Shown here in pieces: positions 47,871 through 63,500 of a stretch of 64,000 nt of DNA (position 1 is its first letter; each line of letters starts with the position of its first letter). The DNA is from Xylaria sp. FL1777 (lineage: Eukaryota; Ascomycota; Sordariomycetes; Xylariales; Xylariaceae). The notes beneath the pieces are model-generated. The model did no database searches. It was not told where the DNA came from and saw only the letters and a program-made list of their open reading frames with translations. Made by a program: the position numbers and the translations under genes. The DNA is taken from positions 297,357 to 361,356 of the forward strand of contig MU400545.1 in NCBI GenBank assembly GCA_022578965.1, read 5' to 3'.

Positions 47871-50800
47871 CTAGCTACTTTTTTTTTAGTTGTAATTTCT
47901 TTTGTACGATATTATTTAAAAGAAATAAAAAAAAATAGTTTTATAAAGAGTTAAACATTTAGTACTTTAGTTCTTGCAAAAAAAGAGTTGCTTATATGTT
48001 TGTTTTTTTTAAACTTTGTAGTTATATAAAGCTTAAGTTTAAAAATAGTTGCTTTTTAAGTAAAGCATTTAAACCTTTATGCAGTTTAATTATTACTAGC
48101 ATAATTAAAATCTTTTGTTTTTATTATTATATAGCTAACTAATGTTAGCTAATAATATAAAATAAAGTATTAGCAGTAAGCAATTTATACTAAAGTTAAT
48201 TAAAAGTTCTTTTTTTGTATAGTAGCAAGTTTAATAATATACTAAAGTATAAAAGCTAGGCTTTGTTTATAAAAAAAGCCTAAATTTTGCAGTACTTTTT
48301 GTTGCTTTTATATTTTTAAACCTTTTATTTTGTATAGCTGCTTATTTTGCTATTAGCTGCTTTATATATATATATATATATTTATAATAGCTTTACACTT
48401 AATTATTTTTATATATATATTTATATAATAGCTATTTTACTATAATATAACATTAATAGTTATTAGCTTTGCATTATAAACTAACATAGTAGTTATAACG
48501 TTATATAACTATTAATTAGTAATTTTAGCAATTGATTATTTTTTTAGTTACTATATATAAATATATATATTTGTTTTTTTTTTGTACAGCTTATTGTTTA
48601 AATAGGTTGCTAATAATTATTTATTATACAAAAAGTAACAAGTTTTAAATTGCATTAATGCTTTTAATTAATATTAAAGTTTAAATTTTATATAGTATTT
48701 TAATTGCTTTTATTATAGCTTAAATAATTTGTTATAAAAGCTACTTTTATGCAATACTTATTTAGTTATGTAGCATTATAATTACTTTATGTAGCTAAAA
48801 TGCTTATATAAACTACAAAAGCTTTTTATTTTAAAGTTGCTAACAAGTAATAAAATTTTAAAGTAATATATATATTATATACGTTTAGTAATTATATAAT
48901 ACTTGTTGCAATTATTATACTTAAATAAATAAAAAAAAGTTAAATATTATATAGTAGTTTAATAAAAAAAGTAAAAAAAAATGTTAAGCATTTATATATA
49001 GCTTAAAAGATAGTTGTATAAAAAGAAATATAAAATTTATAATGTTTTATAGTTTTTAGTGTTTTTTTTAAAATTAAATATATTTGCTTGTTGCTTTTTT
49101 ATTTATTGTATAATTATTATAACAATTTTTGTACAAAAGTATTTTTTTGACTTTTTTTTTTTAATTTGTTTGTATAAAAGTTGTTTTTACTTTTTTTTTA
49201 TAAATGCTTTTATTTGTACGGTTAGCTAGTTTATAAATACTAGGGTTTTTAGCGCTTAGTTTAGTGTTTTTTTTATAAATGCGTTAGCTAAATTGTTTTT
49301 ATTATTAATTTATTATATTTTAGAGATTTTTTTCTTTTTATACGATTTTTTAAATAATATAATATTAATTATAAAGCGTTTTTTTTAAGTAGTTTTTAGC
49401 TTTACTAAACAGTTATATAACGATTTCAAGTTTAAACATAGTACAGCAAAAATTAAAAGTATTTTTAGCGTAGCTATAATTTTTTAAAGCGTTATATAAA
49501 AGGCTATAGCGCTATTAAAGCTATTTATTATGCTATATAATTTATTAGTTAGTATACTTTGCGTTATTTGCTTATATTTGCTAGAATTTTAATATATAAT
49601 GTTTTTTTTAATTTTAAAAGCTAGGTTTTTTTTTATATAGTGCTTTATTGCAAGTATAATAATAAATCTAAGTTATAAAATTATATTAGTATTATTTATA
49701 AATAAACTGTTTATAAAAATAAATAGTTTTATATAGCTTAAATTTAAAAGTATAAACATTAATTTGCAGTTATAATTATTTATTTGCTATTTAATTTTAT
49801 AGTTTAAATTTTTAACATTTGTTAATATTAAGTTAATTATTTAAGCAATAGCTACAAAATTATATGCAGCTTTTAGTTAATAAATGCTGCTTATATAAAC
49901 GCTATATATACATTAAAAAACATATTATTATGCAGCATTTTTTATACAAAAGTTAATTAAAGCTAGTTAATTTGCTTAGCTTTTTTATATAAGCGTTATA
50001 TTTTTTTTATACAAAAGAATAACTTAACTACTATTAAATTTAATAAAATAATTTTGTTATAAAGTTTTTTTTAGCTTTACATAAAACTTTGCTTTATATA
50101 ACTTACGTTTTTTTTTTGCTAAAAATTTAAATATAGCAAAACTAAATATATTGTTTGTTTATAAACCTATAATACTAAATTTATATAAAAGTTTTAATAT
50201 AAACAATAAACATAAATTATATATAAAAACTATTATATTAAGTTTTTTATAATAATATTAGTAATAAGTTTTAAACTAATATAGCTTTAATTTAGTTAAG
50301 CTATATAATAATTATATAATTTATATAATAGTTTTTTTAAAATACTTTAAAACAAGTTTAAAAAGTAATTATATAAGGATTTTTTATGCAAGTTTGTTTT
50401 TTAATTATATATATGCTTATATAATATTTTAAAGTTTGCTTAAAGCATTAAAGTTTTAAATTAGCAAAAAGCTTAAAGCTAATAATAACTATTAGCTTAT
50501 TTGCTAAATTATTAATAATTAAGTTAATATAGTTTTTTTTTTTGTATTATTATAGCTTTATATAATTAATTTAAACTTTTTATATAGCTTAGTTGTTTTT
50601 TTTTTAATTTTTTATATAAAGCAAAACTTAAAAATTTAAGTATTATTATGTTTGTTTAAATTATATTTTATAAACTAAAAAATACTTTATATAACAAAGT
50701 TATTAATTTTTATAGCGTTTAATTTTTTAAACAAAGCACTAAAAGTACTAATAATGCTGTTTTTGCGTAACTTTATTGCTAAAGCATAGTTTTGTTTTTT

Positions 50801-53800
50801 TTTTAAAATTAAAAACAAATTACTAATATTTTATATAAATGCTATAAAAAAGTTTTTAGCTTTTTTAAGTTTTTTGCGTTTTTTTTGTATAGCTAGTTTT
50901 ATAGCTAGTTTTATAGCAGTTATGTTTTTTTTTTTATTATTTGCTAAAATATATTTAGTTATATAGTAATATAGCTTAACTTATGTTTATTTAAAGCAAA
51001 TTAAGCTATTTATAAAATTAATAATTATGTTAAGTTTTTTAATTAATTATATTTTGTATAGTTGTTTTTAGTTTTGTTTTTTATGCTATATAAAAACTTT
51101 ACTACGTAAAAATAAAAATAATACTTCGTATAAAGCTAGCTTATTATATTTATAAATTATATAGCTAATTTTAACTTTTGCTTGTTTTTTACGAAGCATT
51201 TTTATAGCTTTTTTAATTGCTTTAGCTTTTTATATAATATTTAGCAAAAAAAAAAAGTTTTAATTAACTTTTAAATATATTTTAAATATAAAAAGCGTTA
51301 AAACTAAGCTATTAAGCTTTACAATATTATTTAAAGCTTTAATTGTTATTTATAAAATTAACTTATTTTTTATATAATAACTTAGTTTAGTTTTTAATAT
51401 ATTATATATATAATAAAAAAGTTTATATGCTTTTTTTATTTTGCTAATAGTTTAGTAAGCTTTAATAAGCATTTTTTAGTATTTTATACTTATAATTTTA
51501 GCTTAATTTTAAAATTTTTTAAACAAAAAGTTTATACTAAAGTTATATATAACATAGTTTAAAAGTTTTTAATATATATTAATTTAGCATTTATATAAAG
51601 CTTTTTAAGCGTTTTATACAAATATAAATTTTAAAAATATAGCTGCTTAAAACAATATAGCTATATTAATTATATATAAAACTTGCTTATTATTTATTTA
51701 TATAGCATTAATTATAACTTTATAATTAAAGTTATAGTTATTTTTAATTATAAATTTAAAATAATAAAGTGTTTAGTTATATAACTAGTAATAATAGCAA
51801 AACTTTTAAATCTTTTTTAAAGCAAAGCAATTAATATTATAGCTTGCATAATTAAGCATATTATATAGTTTCTTTATATAAAAGTATTTAAAGCGTTTAT
51901 AAAGCTTTTAAAGTTTTGTTTTTATAAAGTATAAACTTGCTTTATGCAAGCTAATATTAAAAAACAAATATTTTTATTTTTATATAATAAGAATAGTTTT
52001 TTTGTTTTGTTATATAATAATATTTTTTATGTTATTAAAGTATATTTTTAAGCAGTTAGCATTTTTTAATAAAAATAAAAAAAAAGTAAAAATATTTAAA
52101 ATATAGTATATAGTTATATTAAAAGCGTTTTTTATTTATATAGTATTTATAGCACTTATAATATTACTTTTGCTAAAATAAATATAAGTGCTATTTAAAG
52201 TTTAATTAACTTTTATATAAAAATATATTTAAAAGTATGCTTTTAATTAAGTTTTTTTTACTATTAAATAGTTAAAAGCGCTAATATTTTAAAGTTTACT
52301 TTAATAATCCATATAATAATAATTACTTAATATAAACTAATTATATAGCACTATTGTTTTATAGTTTTAAATGTTTTTTTTTATTATATAATAAAAAAAT
52401 ATACTATTTATTAAATATTAAGTAATTTAATTATTAAATTTTTTATTAATATTTTTAATACTATTGTTTAACTTTAGATATTTTTTGCATTTTGTTATAT
52501 ATAAAAAGAATTCTTTTAAAGTAAGTTTTTAGCTATAAATTATTTTGTATAAATTAAAAAATACGTTTTTTATACAAGCTTTTTTTTAAAAAGTATAATA
52601 TATTAATTAGTAGTTTTTTTTTTAGCAAACAAAGCATTTTTTATTTATACAAAAATTTTAGTTTTTTTAGTTATAGCTTTAAAAATAGCTTAGCTATTTA
52701 GTTAGTTAACTTAATAATTTTAGTATAAATTTAAATTATTAGTTTTTTATATAGCTATAATTATATTTTTAGTTTATAAAATATAATTTATTGTTTTTTT
52801 ATATAAAAGTTTTTGCTATATTATTTAATGTTATATATAAGCATGCTTATAAATTAGCAAAAAATCTTTTATATATAAGTTTTTAAAAAATTAATGCTAT
52901 AACTAACTTTAATATATTTTAATATGCTTATATAATATTTATATTTAGTTAAATTTTGTTTTAGTAGTTAATATTAAACGTTTACTATGTTTTTTTAAGC
53001 TTATTAAGCATTAATTTAAGTATTTTATACAAAGCTAAATTTAAGTTTTTTTTTTTTATTTATATAAAAAAAACTATTATTTAGTTAGCTTAATATTAGC
53101 TATAGTTTATATTAGTATTAAAATAAATATTTATTATATAGTATATTTTATTTTATGTTTTATTTAAATTAATGCAGTTAATAAAAAAGTTTTTTATACG
53201 ATTTTTTAAAATACATAAAAATATAGCGTAGTATTAGTTTTTTATAATTTTAATTTATTAGTAAGCAGTAATAAATAAACAAACTTTATTATATAACAAG
53301 TTATATAGTTTGCTTATATAATTCTAGCTTAAGTTTTAGCTTTTTTAAAAAGTAATATATTTATTAAAAAGTATAAATTTATTTTATATAAACTTTATTA
53401 AAAATAAATTAAAAAATATGCTTTTAATAGCTAAATTTAATATTATATAAATATATGTTTTTTGTTTTAATATTTGCAATAAATAATATTAAATAAAATA
53501 TTTATATATTAGTTAAAAAATTAGTTTATAGCTTGCTTTTATTGCATAAAAATCAAATAGCTTAAAAAAATTCTAATGTTTAATACTTAGTTAAATTAAT
53601 TATAGTTAATATTTATATTATTACATTTAAAATTATATGTTAAAACTTAAATTTTTAAAAAGTAATTTAATATATAAATAGTTTAAAAAGTTTTAACTAT
53701 TATACAAAAAAATATTTAGCTATTAGCTTAATATTAAAAATATTGCTAATAATTAAATAATTATTATACAACAAATATTTAGTAGTTTTTTTAATTTTTT

Positions 53801-54648
53801 AATTATAAAGTTTTTATAAGCTATTTTTATAAGCTTTTAAATTATAGTTGTTTTTAATATTAAGTAGATTTTTTTTGATTTAAGGTTTTTAAGCAAAGCG
53901 TTTTATACGCTTTAATAAATTTTCTAGAAATAATTTTTTGTTTATTTTTTAAAAGTTTTAGCAAACTTTTCTTAAAAGTAGTTTAATAATTTATAAAAAT
54001 ATAAATAGTTAGCATAATAAAATACTAGCTTAATATTTAGCTTAATTTTAGTTATATAGCTAAAATTAATTTTTTAGCTTTATATTTTAAAATTAATTTA
54101 AGCATTTATTTATTATATGCTTATTAAAACGTTTTTAGTTAAATTTTCGTACATAAAAATAATTAGCTTTAACTTTAAAAGCATTATAAACAGTTATTTG
54201 TTTTTTTAAAATATAATAAATTTAACTAAATTATATAATATATTTAATTTTATATTTAAGTTATATAAATTGCTGTTTTGCTTTTATATAGCAGTATAAT
54301 TAATATATTGCTTAATGTTTATATAACAATATAATTAAAAAATAATAAAGTTGCTTGCTATTTTTTTTATTTTGTTTTTAGTATTAATAAACAAGTTAAA
54401 AGTTTAATTTTTATACATAAATAAATTAGATTTTTTTTTTTTTTTTTTATATATATTTACTTTAGCTAATTAAAAAAAGTAAACTAAACAATATATTTAT
54501 ACGTTAAAAAAAAAACAAGCATAATATAAAAAACGAATTTTTTTTTAACAAATTAAAATAAAAGTATATTATATAACTTTATTATTACTTTAACTAATTT
54601 ATAGTTTATTATAAATAAGTTAAAAATACAAATATAACTACTAATTAA

Positions 54649-54935
54649 TATTAAATAAGCTTTATACGATCGTACGTTTAATATATATATGCTAAAATAA
54701 AGTACAATAATTTTTATATTATAAGCTGTTTATATTTTGTATGTTTAAAAGAAAAAAAAGTTCGTATAAAGCAAAAGTTCTCTTTTATGTATAAAAACTT
54801 TGCTAGCATACAAGCTAAGCTAATACTAAAATTACCTCGGTTTATACAATAGCTTTTGCACAAAGTAGTCTTCGTGCAAAACTTATTATACGTACTATAC
54901 ATAAAAGTTGCAACCAATAACTAGTTATTTTAACA
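54649..54935 (-). repeat. Family-1 LTR (287 bp), 5' LTR of the - element
   Basis: TATTAAATAAGC...TTTTAACA. Its right half keeps many ancestral G and C bases and is closest to the little-mutated LTR at 20343. Confidence 0.85.
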
Positions 54936-56973
54936 ATAAGCATATATATAATTAAAAAACAAGCTTACATAAAAAATCTTTATATAACTACTTTTTAAAC
55001 TTATTTTAAAATATTTTAAAAAAACAATTATATAAATTATATAACTATTATATAGCTTAGCTAAATTAAAGCTATATTAATTTAAAACTTACTATTAATA
55101 TTATTATAAAAAACTTAATATAATAGTTTTTATATATAATTTATATTTATTGTTTATATTAAGACTTTTATATAAATTTAATATTATAAATTTATAAATA
55201 AACAATATATTTAGCTTTACTATATTTAAATTTTTAGCAAAAAAAAAACATAAGTTATATAAAGCAAAGTTTTATATAAAGCTAAAAAAAACTTTATAAT
55301 AAAATTACTTTATTAAATTTAATAGTAATTAAATTATTTTTTTATATAAAAAAAATATAACACTTATATAAAAAAGCTAAATAAACTAATTAGCTTTAAT
55401 TAACTTTTATATAAAAAATGTTATATAGCAATATGTTTTTTAATATATATATAGCGTTTATATAAACAGTATTTATTAATTAAAAGCTATATATAACTTT
55501 ATAGCTATTGCTTAAATAACTAATTTAGTACTAATAAATATTAAAAATTTAAACTAAAAAGTTAAGTAATAAATAAATAATTATAACTATAGATTAATAT
55601 TTATATTTCTAGATTTAAGCTATATAAAACTATTTATTTTTACGAATAGTTTATTTGTAAATAATACTAATATAACTTTATAACTTAGATTTATTATTAT
55701 ATTTATAATAAAGCATTATACAAAAAAAAACCTAGCTTTTAAAATTAAAAAAAATATTATATATTAAAACTTTAGTAAATATAAGCAAATAATATAAAGT
55801 ATACTAGCTAATAAATTATATAGCATAATAAATAGTTTTAATAATGCTATAGCTTTTTATATAACGCTTTAAAAAATTATAGCTACGCTAAAAATACTTT
55901 TAATTTTTGCTATATTATATTTAAACTTAAAATTATTATATAACTGTTTAATAAAGCTAAAAACTATTTAAAAAAAACGCCTTATAATTAATATTATATT
56001 ATTTAAAAAGTTATACAAAAAAAAAAAGATCTTTAAAATATAATAAATTAATAGCAAAAATAATTTAGTTAATACGTTTATAAAAAAAACATTAAACTAA
56101 GCATTAAAAACTTTAGTATTTATAAATTAGCTAACTATATAAGTAAAAATATTTGTAAAAAAAAAGTAAAAACAATTTTTATATAAACAAATAAAAAAAA
56201 AAAGAGCTAAAAAAATACTTTTATATAAAAATTGTTATAATAATTATATAATAAATAAAAAAGTAATAAGCAAATATATTTAACTTTAAAAAAAACACTA
56301 AAAACTATAAAATATTATAAATCTTATATTTTTTTTTATATAATTATTTTTTAAGCTATATATAAGTGCTTAATATTTTTTTTTACTTTTTTTATTAAAT
56401 TATTATATAACATTTAACCTTTTTTTATTTAGTTAAGTATAATAATTATAATAAGCACTATATAATTATTAAACATATATAATATATATATTACTTTAAA
56501 ATTTTATTACTTGTTAATAACTTTAAAATAAAAAGCTTTTGTAGTTTATATAAGCATTTTAGCTATATAAAGTAATTATAGTGTTATATAATTAAATAAG
56601 TATTGCATAAAAATAACCTTTATAATAAATTATTTAAGCTATAATAAAAGCAATTAAAGCATTATATAAAATTTAAACTTTAATATTAACTAAAAGTATT
56701 AATATAACTTAAAACTTGTTATTTTTTATATAATAAACAATTATTAGCAAACTATTTAAATAATAAACTATATAAAAAAAAAACAAATATATATATTTAT
56801 ATATAATAACTAAAAGAACAATTAATTGCTAAAATTATTAATTAATAATTATATAACGTTATAACTATTATTTTAGCTTATAACGCAAAGCTAACAACTA
56901 TTAATATTATATTATAATAAAGTAGCTATTATATAAATATATATATATATATATATAAATATATATATAAAAA
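54936..56973 (+). mobile_element. Family-1 copy A, fragment 6
   Basis: Continues family 1 from the ATAAG duplication (reverse complement of about 40190 to 38158). It ends in a (TA)n-rich stretch at about 56935-56970, where the second gypsy copy has inserted. The remaining ~0.8 kb with the 3' LTR is outside the window. Confidence 0.8.
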
Positions 56974-57166
56974 TGTCATAATTAGGCTACTTAAGTACCT
57001 TAGCACATATTACAAGTTATATGTATATATAAGATATTTTTCCTATACTTATTTCATAGGAGTTTTCTCCTTTTTTTAAGCTTTAGTTTTATTAAATACC
57101 TACTAAAAAACTAGAAATATATTAACTATTATACCTAACTTTTAATGCTTTATACTTCCTGTAATA
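56974..57166 (+). repeat. Gypsy X 5' LTR, second copy (193 bp)
   Basis: The least mutated X LTR start in the window (TGTCATAATTAGGCTAC). TATATATAAG at 57024-57033 is the probable promoter TATA box. Confidence 0.85.
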
Positions 57167-60009
57167 ATTTTAAAACTTTTTAAGATAAAATTACTTATAA
57201 TACTTTGTTATACTATAAAATAGCTAAACATTAACTAATTATACGAGCTAGTGCTATTTTTAATAGCTTTTTTTTAAAACAAACTTTAATAATAAATTAA
57301 AAACAAACTTAGCACAAATTATCTTTAAAACTAGGCTTAAACAAATAACAATTATTTAGTGCTTTAAGTGCTAATACTTAACTATTGCAAATATAAATCA
57401 TATAGCTTTTAGTTAAAATCAAAAAGCTAAAACAGCAAGTTATGCAGTAAAAAAATAAAAGTAAATAAATTGCCTTAAAATTAAAAATAGCTTATACTAC
57501 TTTTACTTTATAATTGAATAAATAAAAGAACTAAAGAATAACATCTTTAAAAAAACAGAGAAACCTTTTAAACCTTAAAAAATAATTCTGCAACTTAAGT
57601 TAAAAATAAAAACATAAAGATCTTAATAATAATAATAACTTTTTATTTTTTAGCTTTAATAAAAAGCATAATTAAAAAAAACCTAAATATTAATTATATT
57701 AAAATTGCTTATATTACTATTAGTGTTATTTATTTAAAGATGCTAATTTTAGCTAACTATTAAAGTTTAACTATAACTTTTTTAGCATAAAATTTACTTA
57801 TTAATGTTAGCTAAAGTAAATAAAAAAACTTTAAACTATTTTTAAAAAAGCTAATTAAAAATTTTATTGCAATAAAAACAAAATTTTATATACGCATAGC
57901 AATATAAACTAAAACTATAAAAATATTTATTAATTAGCATTACAAAAGTTATTAACCCTAGAAAAAAAACGATTTAAAACTAACTAAAAAGTATTTTTAA
58001 ACTAAACTAAAATTTTGCTTAAGTAGTTTGCTTTTTTACAAGCTAACATAAGCGTACAATTAAAACAAGCAAGTTAATAAGCTAACTAAAACTTAAAACT
58101 GTTTAATTAATATTTTGCTAGCATTAAACTTTAAAATATTTGCTAAAACAAAAGCAAAAAAGCTTTATTATACTATTAAAAACTAAGTGTACTACTTTAG
58201 CAAAAGCTAATAAATTACTATAACTTACTACTAACTATATAAGCTAATATAATTAATGCTACATAATAACGCTAAGAATTAATAACTAAAAAACAATGCT
58301 TAAACTATAGTAAAAAAAAACTAAAATTAAACATTACTTAAATTATTAATAAATTAACTTTAAATATTAAGCAAAACTAAACTAATAATTAATATATTAA
58401 TATTAGCTGCAAAAACAATAATATTAGTTTTAATAGTTAAAACTATTTTTATAAAAGCAATAATTATAACAATAGCTATAATAATAATAACTAAAGATTT
58501 TATAAAAGCAATAATAGCTATAAAAGCTAGAATTAATACTATAAAAGCAATAATAATAAAAATTATAGCTAGTACTAAAACTAAGAATACATAAATAACT
58601 AAAGTAATAATAATAATATTTATACTTTAGAAAACTGTTATACTTTTAGAACTTCTTTAAATTAACCTTAAAATAACAATAAAAGTAATTTAAATTTAAA
58701 CTTTTATAAAAACTTTACTTACTATAACTATAAATAACTTAGCTATATTATTTTTAATTGCTTTTAGCTTAAAAGTAATAATAATAATAGCAATAATAAA
58801 AACAATAAATCTAGTAGCTATATTAATTATAATAGTAATATTACTTAAAAATAAACTATTTAAAAAATCCAAATAAATAAAAACTAAAACATAAATAAAA
58901 AAAACTAAAAACAGCAATTAAAGTTTTATATACTTTTTTTATAAAAGCTATAATACTATAACTTAAAAAATAAGTAGTAAGCTTAGTATTAATTATACTA
59001 GCTATAAGTTTTAAGCTAAAGTTATTACTTTATATATTTATTTTATGCTGTTTTTATACTTTTTGCACTATTTATTTTGTTAGCTTTATAAAACTACTTA
59101 TTAAAACTTATATTAATCTTAATTTATGCGCTAAATATAACTATATTAATTTTATTTTTGCTTTTTATTATAAATTATAGCAAGCATTTTTTTATACATT
59201 TACATTACAGCATGCTATTAAAAGTAGATTTTCTACTTATAAAGCTTATTAAGTTGTTTGCAAATTAACTAATAGTTATAGTATTACTTACAAAATTAAG
59301 CGTACATATATAACTATTAATTATAACTATTGCTTTAAAAGCAGCTTTTTTTTACTATTTTAAACTACTTTAAAAAATAAAAAAATTATATTAAATTTAA
59401 GCACTAATTAATAGTTTTTTAAATTATGCTGCTTTTAAATAAAAGTACTTAGCTTAACTAAGTTTACAAAAGCTTGCTAAAACTACGCTTACTACTATGC
59501 TATTATTTAATTACTTAAATTTATATAGCTTAAAAAGTTAAAAAAAAGCTTTAGTTACTTTAATTTTATAGTAATTTTAAAAAAGTTTTATAATTTATTT
59601 AAGTTTTTTAATATTAGTAAAGCAAATATATTGCTATAATTAAAGCAAAAGAACTTTACTATTAAGCTAAAAAAAAACGCAGTTATACTTTATTTTTTTA
59701 TATACTTATTAGCTTAAAATAAGCTAAAAAAACTATAAAAATAGCTTAATAAAATACTAAAAGCAAAAAAAATTAAAAAGTTTATTAGCTTTACTAGCGC
59801 TTTAATTTTTTTTATATTTAAAAAAAATAAAAGTTTATACTTATATATAAACTATAAAAAACTTAATTAAGTTACGCGTAAAAATTAATACATTTTATTA
59901 CTTATTTTAAAGCTGCTTAATAAAATCTTAAAAGCTAAAATCTTTAGCAAAATTAACTTTAAAAATGTTTATTATTATTTATATATTTAAAAAAAAAATA
60001 AATAAAAAA

Positions 60010-60500
60010 CAGCGTTTTATATACGCTATAGCTATTATAAATTTTTAGTTATACTTATAAATTTATTAAATATTTTTGTTACTTTTTAAAGTTATATATA
60101 AAAAGCACTTAATAATATAATAAATATATTTTGTATTGCATATTTTAATAATATGCTTATTTTCTTTTTAAATAAAAATTTTTATATAAAATATGTTTAA
60201 AACATTATTAAAAAGCTACAAAAAGTAAAACTATACGTTAAGCTATTTAAATGCTAATTTTATTAAAAAAAGATTAAATTTCTAAGTTATATTATTTTTA
60301 GCTAAAAAATCAAAATAAACTTTTTATATATAAATATTATTTAGTAATAACTTATATTAAATATTTATTAAGCGCTATAATAATTTTTAAAGTTTTACAA
60401 CTTTTATTGCTATTTTATAAACAGGTATTTTTATATTGTTGCACTTTTGTTTAAATATTTAAAAAAAAACGTAATAAAAACAAAAAAAAGTTAAATTTTT
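60010..60500 (+). pseudogene. Gypsy X reverse-transcriptase remnant, second copy
   Basis: Same position in the element as the remnant at 24481. The catalytic box reads YFNNMLIF at 60141, so it has lost both catalytic aspartates like the first copy, while some neighbouring codons are less changed. The MPFGL-equivalent block starts at 60048. Confidence 0.85.
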
Positions 60501-63500
60501 TTAAATAGTTTTAAAAAAAAAACTTTTAAGAACTTTTAAAATACATTTAAGCAAGCTATTTTTTTTATATATTTTAACCTTAAAAAACAAATATTGCTAA
60601 AAACTAATTTTTTTAAAGTAGCTTTTGTAAAAAATTTATTTTAGCAAAATAATTAAAGCATTTTTAAACTAGTTGCGTTTTATTTTTAAAAGCTATTTAA
60701 GAAAAAAATGCAGTATAATATACTTAACTAAAAAATGCTTATAATAATAAATTGCTTTAAGCACTAGTAGCATTATTTACAAAAAAGCAATTTATTAGCT
60801 AAAGTATTAATTAATTATATTAACTTTTAAGCATTTATAAAAACGCTAAAGCTTAATAAAAAACAAGCTTATTAATATTTATTATTAGCTTTTTTTAACT
60901 TTATTATTAAATATTAAGCAAGCAAAAAAAACAAGGCTAATTTTCTTTTGTGCTGTTTTAATTATATAGCTATTTTGCTTAATAATATTAACATTTTCTT
61001 AACGTTAAAAAGAAAAATTATAGTAATATAACAAGTTAAAGTTCTTAATTTATATTTTAATACTTAAGCTAAAGCTTTATACTTTAAAGCTATACTTACT
61101 AAAAAAGCTTTTTTTATTTAAGCAATTATATGTTTGCGTATATAAATAGCTACAAGCTTAAAAAAATTAAAAAATCTAAAAGCTTTTAAAAAGCTAAAAA
61201 ACCTTATTTAAGAGGTTTAAAAAAAAAACTTTAAATGCTATATAATTATAAAGCAATTAAAAGTAAAAAAGCCTATAAATTTTTAATAGTTAATAAAAAA
61301 ATCTTTAGTTTGCTATAAAAATAAAATTTATATTTTTTTTAAAAAAGCTATATATTTTTAACTTATTAAGCTATATTATAATAATCTTTTAGCTAAATAT
61401 TTTAGCTAAAGCTGCACTTTAGAACTATTATAACAAAAGTTTTATTAAAGCAATATAAAACTAAATATTAAAAAATATATACAAAGCTATATAATTTATT
61501 TTAAAACTAAAGCAAAATACTATTAAAAATATAATAAACTTAACGCTTTATTAATATTTAATAAACTTATATAAAAGCTATTTATAAACTTTATTATAAG
61601 TTTACTAAAAACCTTTTATAAAAAAAAACTAATTAATGCTATTTTTATTATTATAAATAAATTTATTAAGCTTATATACTTATTTTTAATTAATACTACT
61701 ATAATTTTAATTAAGCTAGCAGTTTTATTTTATTATAAAATTAAATGTATTTATAGTAGCTTAAAAAGCATTATTTTTAATAAAAGCTTTATTTTTACTA
61801 GCTAATTTTAGTTTAATTTATATTATTACTTAAAAGTTAAACAAAAACTTTTAATAGCATTTTACTTTAAAACTAATAAATAAACAAAACAAATAAACTA
61901 AATAATTAAAAGCTATTTTAAGTGCTTTATAAATAGTAAATAAACTAATTAGCTTTAATTTTTACTTTAAGCTTTTTTTGCTATAAATTTTGCTATTAAT
62001 TCTATAACTAAATAATTACTTTTTAAAGCTTTATATAGTTATATGCTAAAATTTTGTTTGTTTGTTAAAAATAACTTTATATTAAAAAAAATTCTAGCTA
62101 TACAAAAACGTTTTAACAAATTATAAACTATTAAAAACAAAATAACAAAGCAATAATAAATTATAACTAATAAATATACAAAATATTATAACAATAAGTA
62201 TAAATTTATAACTTTTAAAACTAAAAACTTAGTAGCACTATTAATAAAAAATATTAAGTTTAAAAATAAAAAGTTAACGCTTAAGTTTATTAAACTTTTT
62301 TAAATTCTTTTTATAGTTAGTTTATAAGCATATTATATTAGTTTTTTAAAACAATATAGCTATTTTTATTTTGTTTTTTTAATTTAGCTGCTTAAGCTTT
62401 AAAAAGCTAAACATAAGTATAGTTTACTTATGTTAAACCTTAAAAATAAATTAAAAAAATAAAAAGTTAAAAATATAATAAGTAAAATAACTTATAATAA
62501 AAAAAAATATTATTTTATTAAATAAAAAAGCTAGCTAACTAAGTATAATTAGTAAGTACTTATTATTAATATTATAACTTTTAAAGCAATTAAAAACTTT
62601 AAAAAGCGCTTAAGTTATAAAAAAAAAGCAAAGCTATTAAATTAACAAAATAATATTAATTTATTATTAATTTAGCTATAAACTAAAGCTTAAATACGTT
62701 ATATATATTAACTAGTTATTTTTTTGTTTTTAATTACGTAATAAAAATTATATTTATTGCTTTAAGTTTTAAAATACTTATGCTTTACTAATAAGCTACA
62801 CGTAAAAACACCATAAACAAATTATAATATTTTTACAAAAAAGCCTTAAAACACTAATTATTAAACTTTAAAACATCTTTATATTAAAAAAAACTAACTA
62901 AATATTTTTATTTATGCTTATTAGCAATAATTAATATAGCTTTATGTATATTTTTTTTAAAAGAAATAAAAGCAGCTTTTTAAGCTATATATTTATAGTT
63001 TATAACTTGCACTTTAAGTGCAGTTAAACAAGTATATTACTAGCATTAAAAATAGTTTTAATTTTATTAGAAAATTTTATAAAATTAGTTTAAATAAAGC
63101 TATTTATAGCGCTTATATAAAAAAGCTTAATAGTTTAGCAAGCTAAAGATTTATGTTTTATTATTAAATGCTTATATTTAGTATAATATTTTTGCATTAT
63201 TAATTATTAACTAAACTTTATATAAAATAAAAACAAAATAACTTACCTTTATATTGTTAATTTTACTAATTAATTAAAACTAAGCTTTATAAGTTAATAA
63301 AAAACGTAAAAATATCTTTAAAAAGTAAAACTGCATAGCTATAAAGTTAATATAATAATTGTTTAAAGTTTTTTAAATAATAGTGCAATTTTTATTTATA
63401 ATAATCTTTTTATAATTATTCTTTTAAAAAACAAAAAAATAAACAAACTAGTTTAATAACTTTTAAATATATATTATATTAAAATATAATATAATAAACA

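Larger units (their letters stand above)
47584..54935 (-). mobile_element. Family-1 LTR retrotransposon, complete, inserted in copy A
   Basis: 7,352 bp with 287-bp LTRs and a perfect ATAAG target duplication (47579-47583 and 54936-54940). It begins TGTTAAATAGGC and ends TTTTAACA, so the ends TGTTA/TAACA are inverted repeats. The - orientation is shown by the LTR TATA box and by a purine tract (read on -) next to the left LTR at 47871. It lies in its own relative, copy A, in the opposite direction. RIP has destroyed the frames. Confidence 0.9.

Noticed and set aside
54714..54917. 67-codon frame on the - strand inside a family-1 LTR, also open in the LTR at 20343
   Set aside because: It stays open in two LTR copies, but it overlaps the promoter region of the LTR, the LTR at 20343 has an ATG at a different upstream context, and there is no recognisable domain. 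Probably chance.
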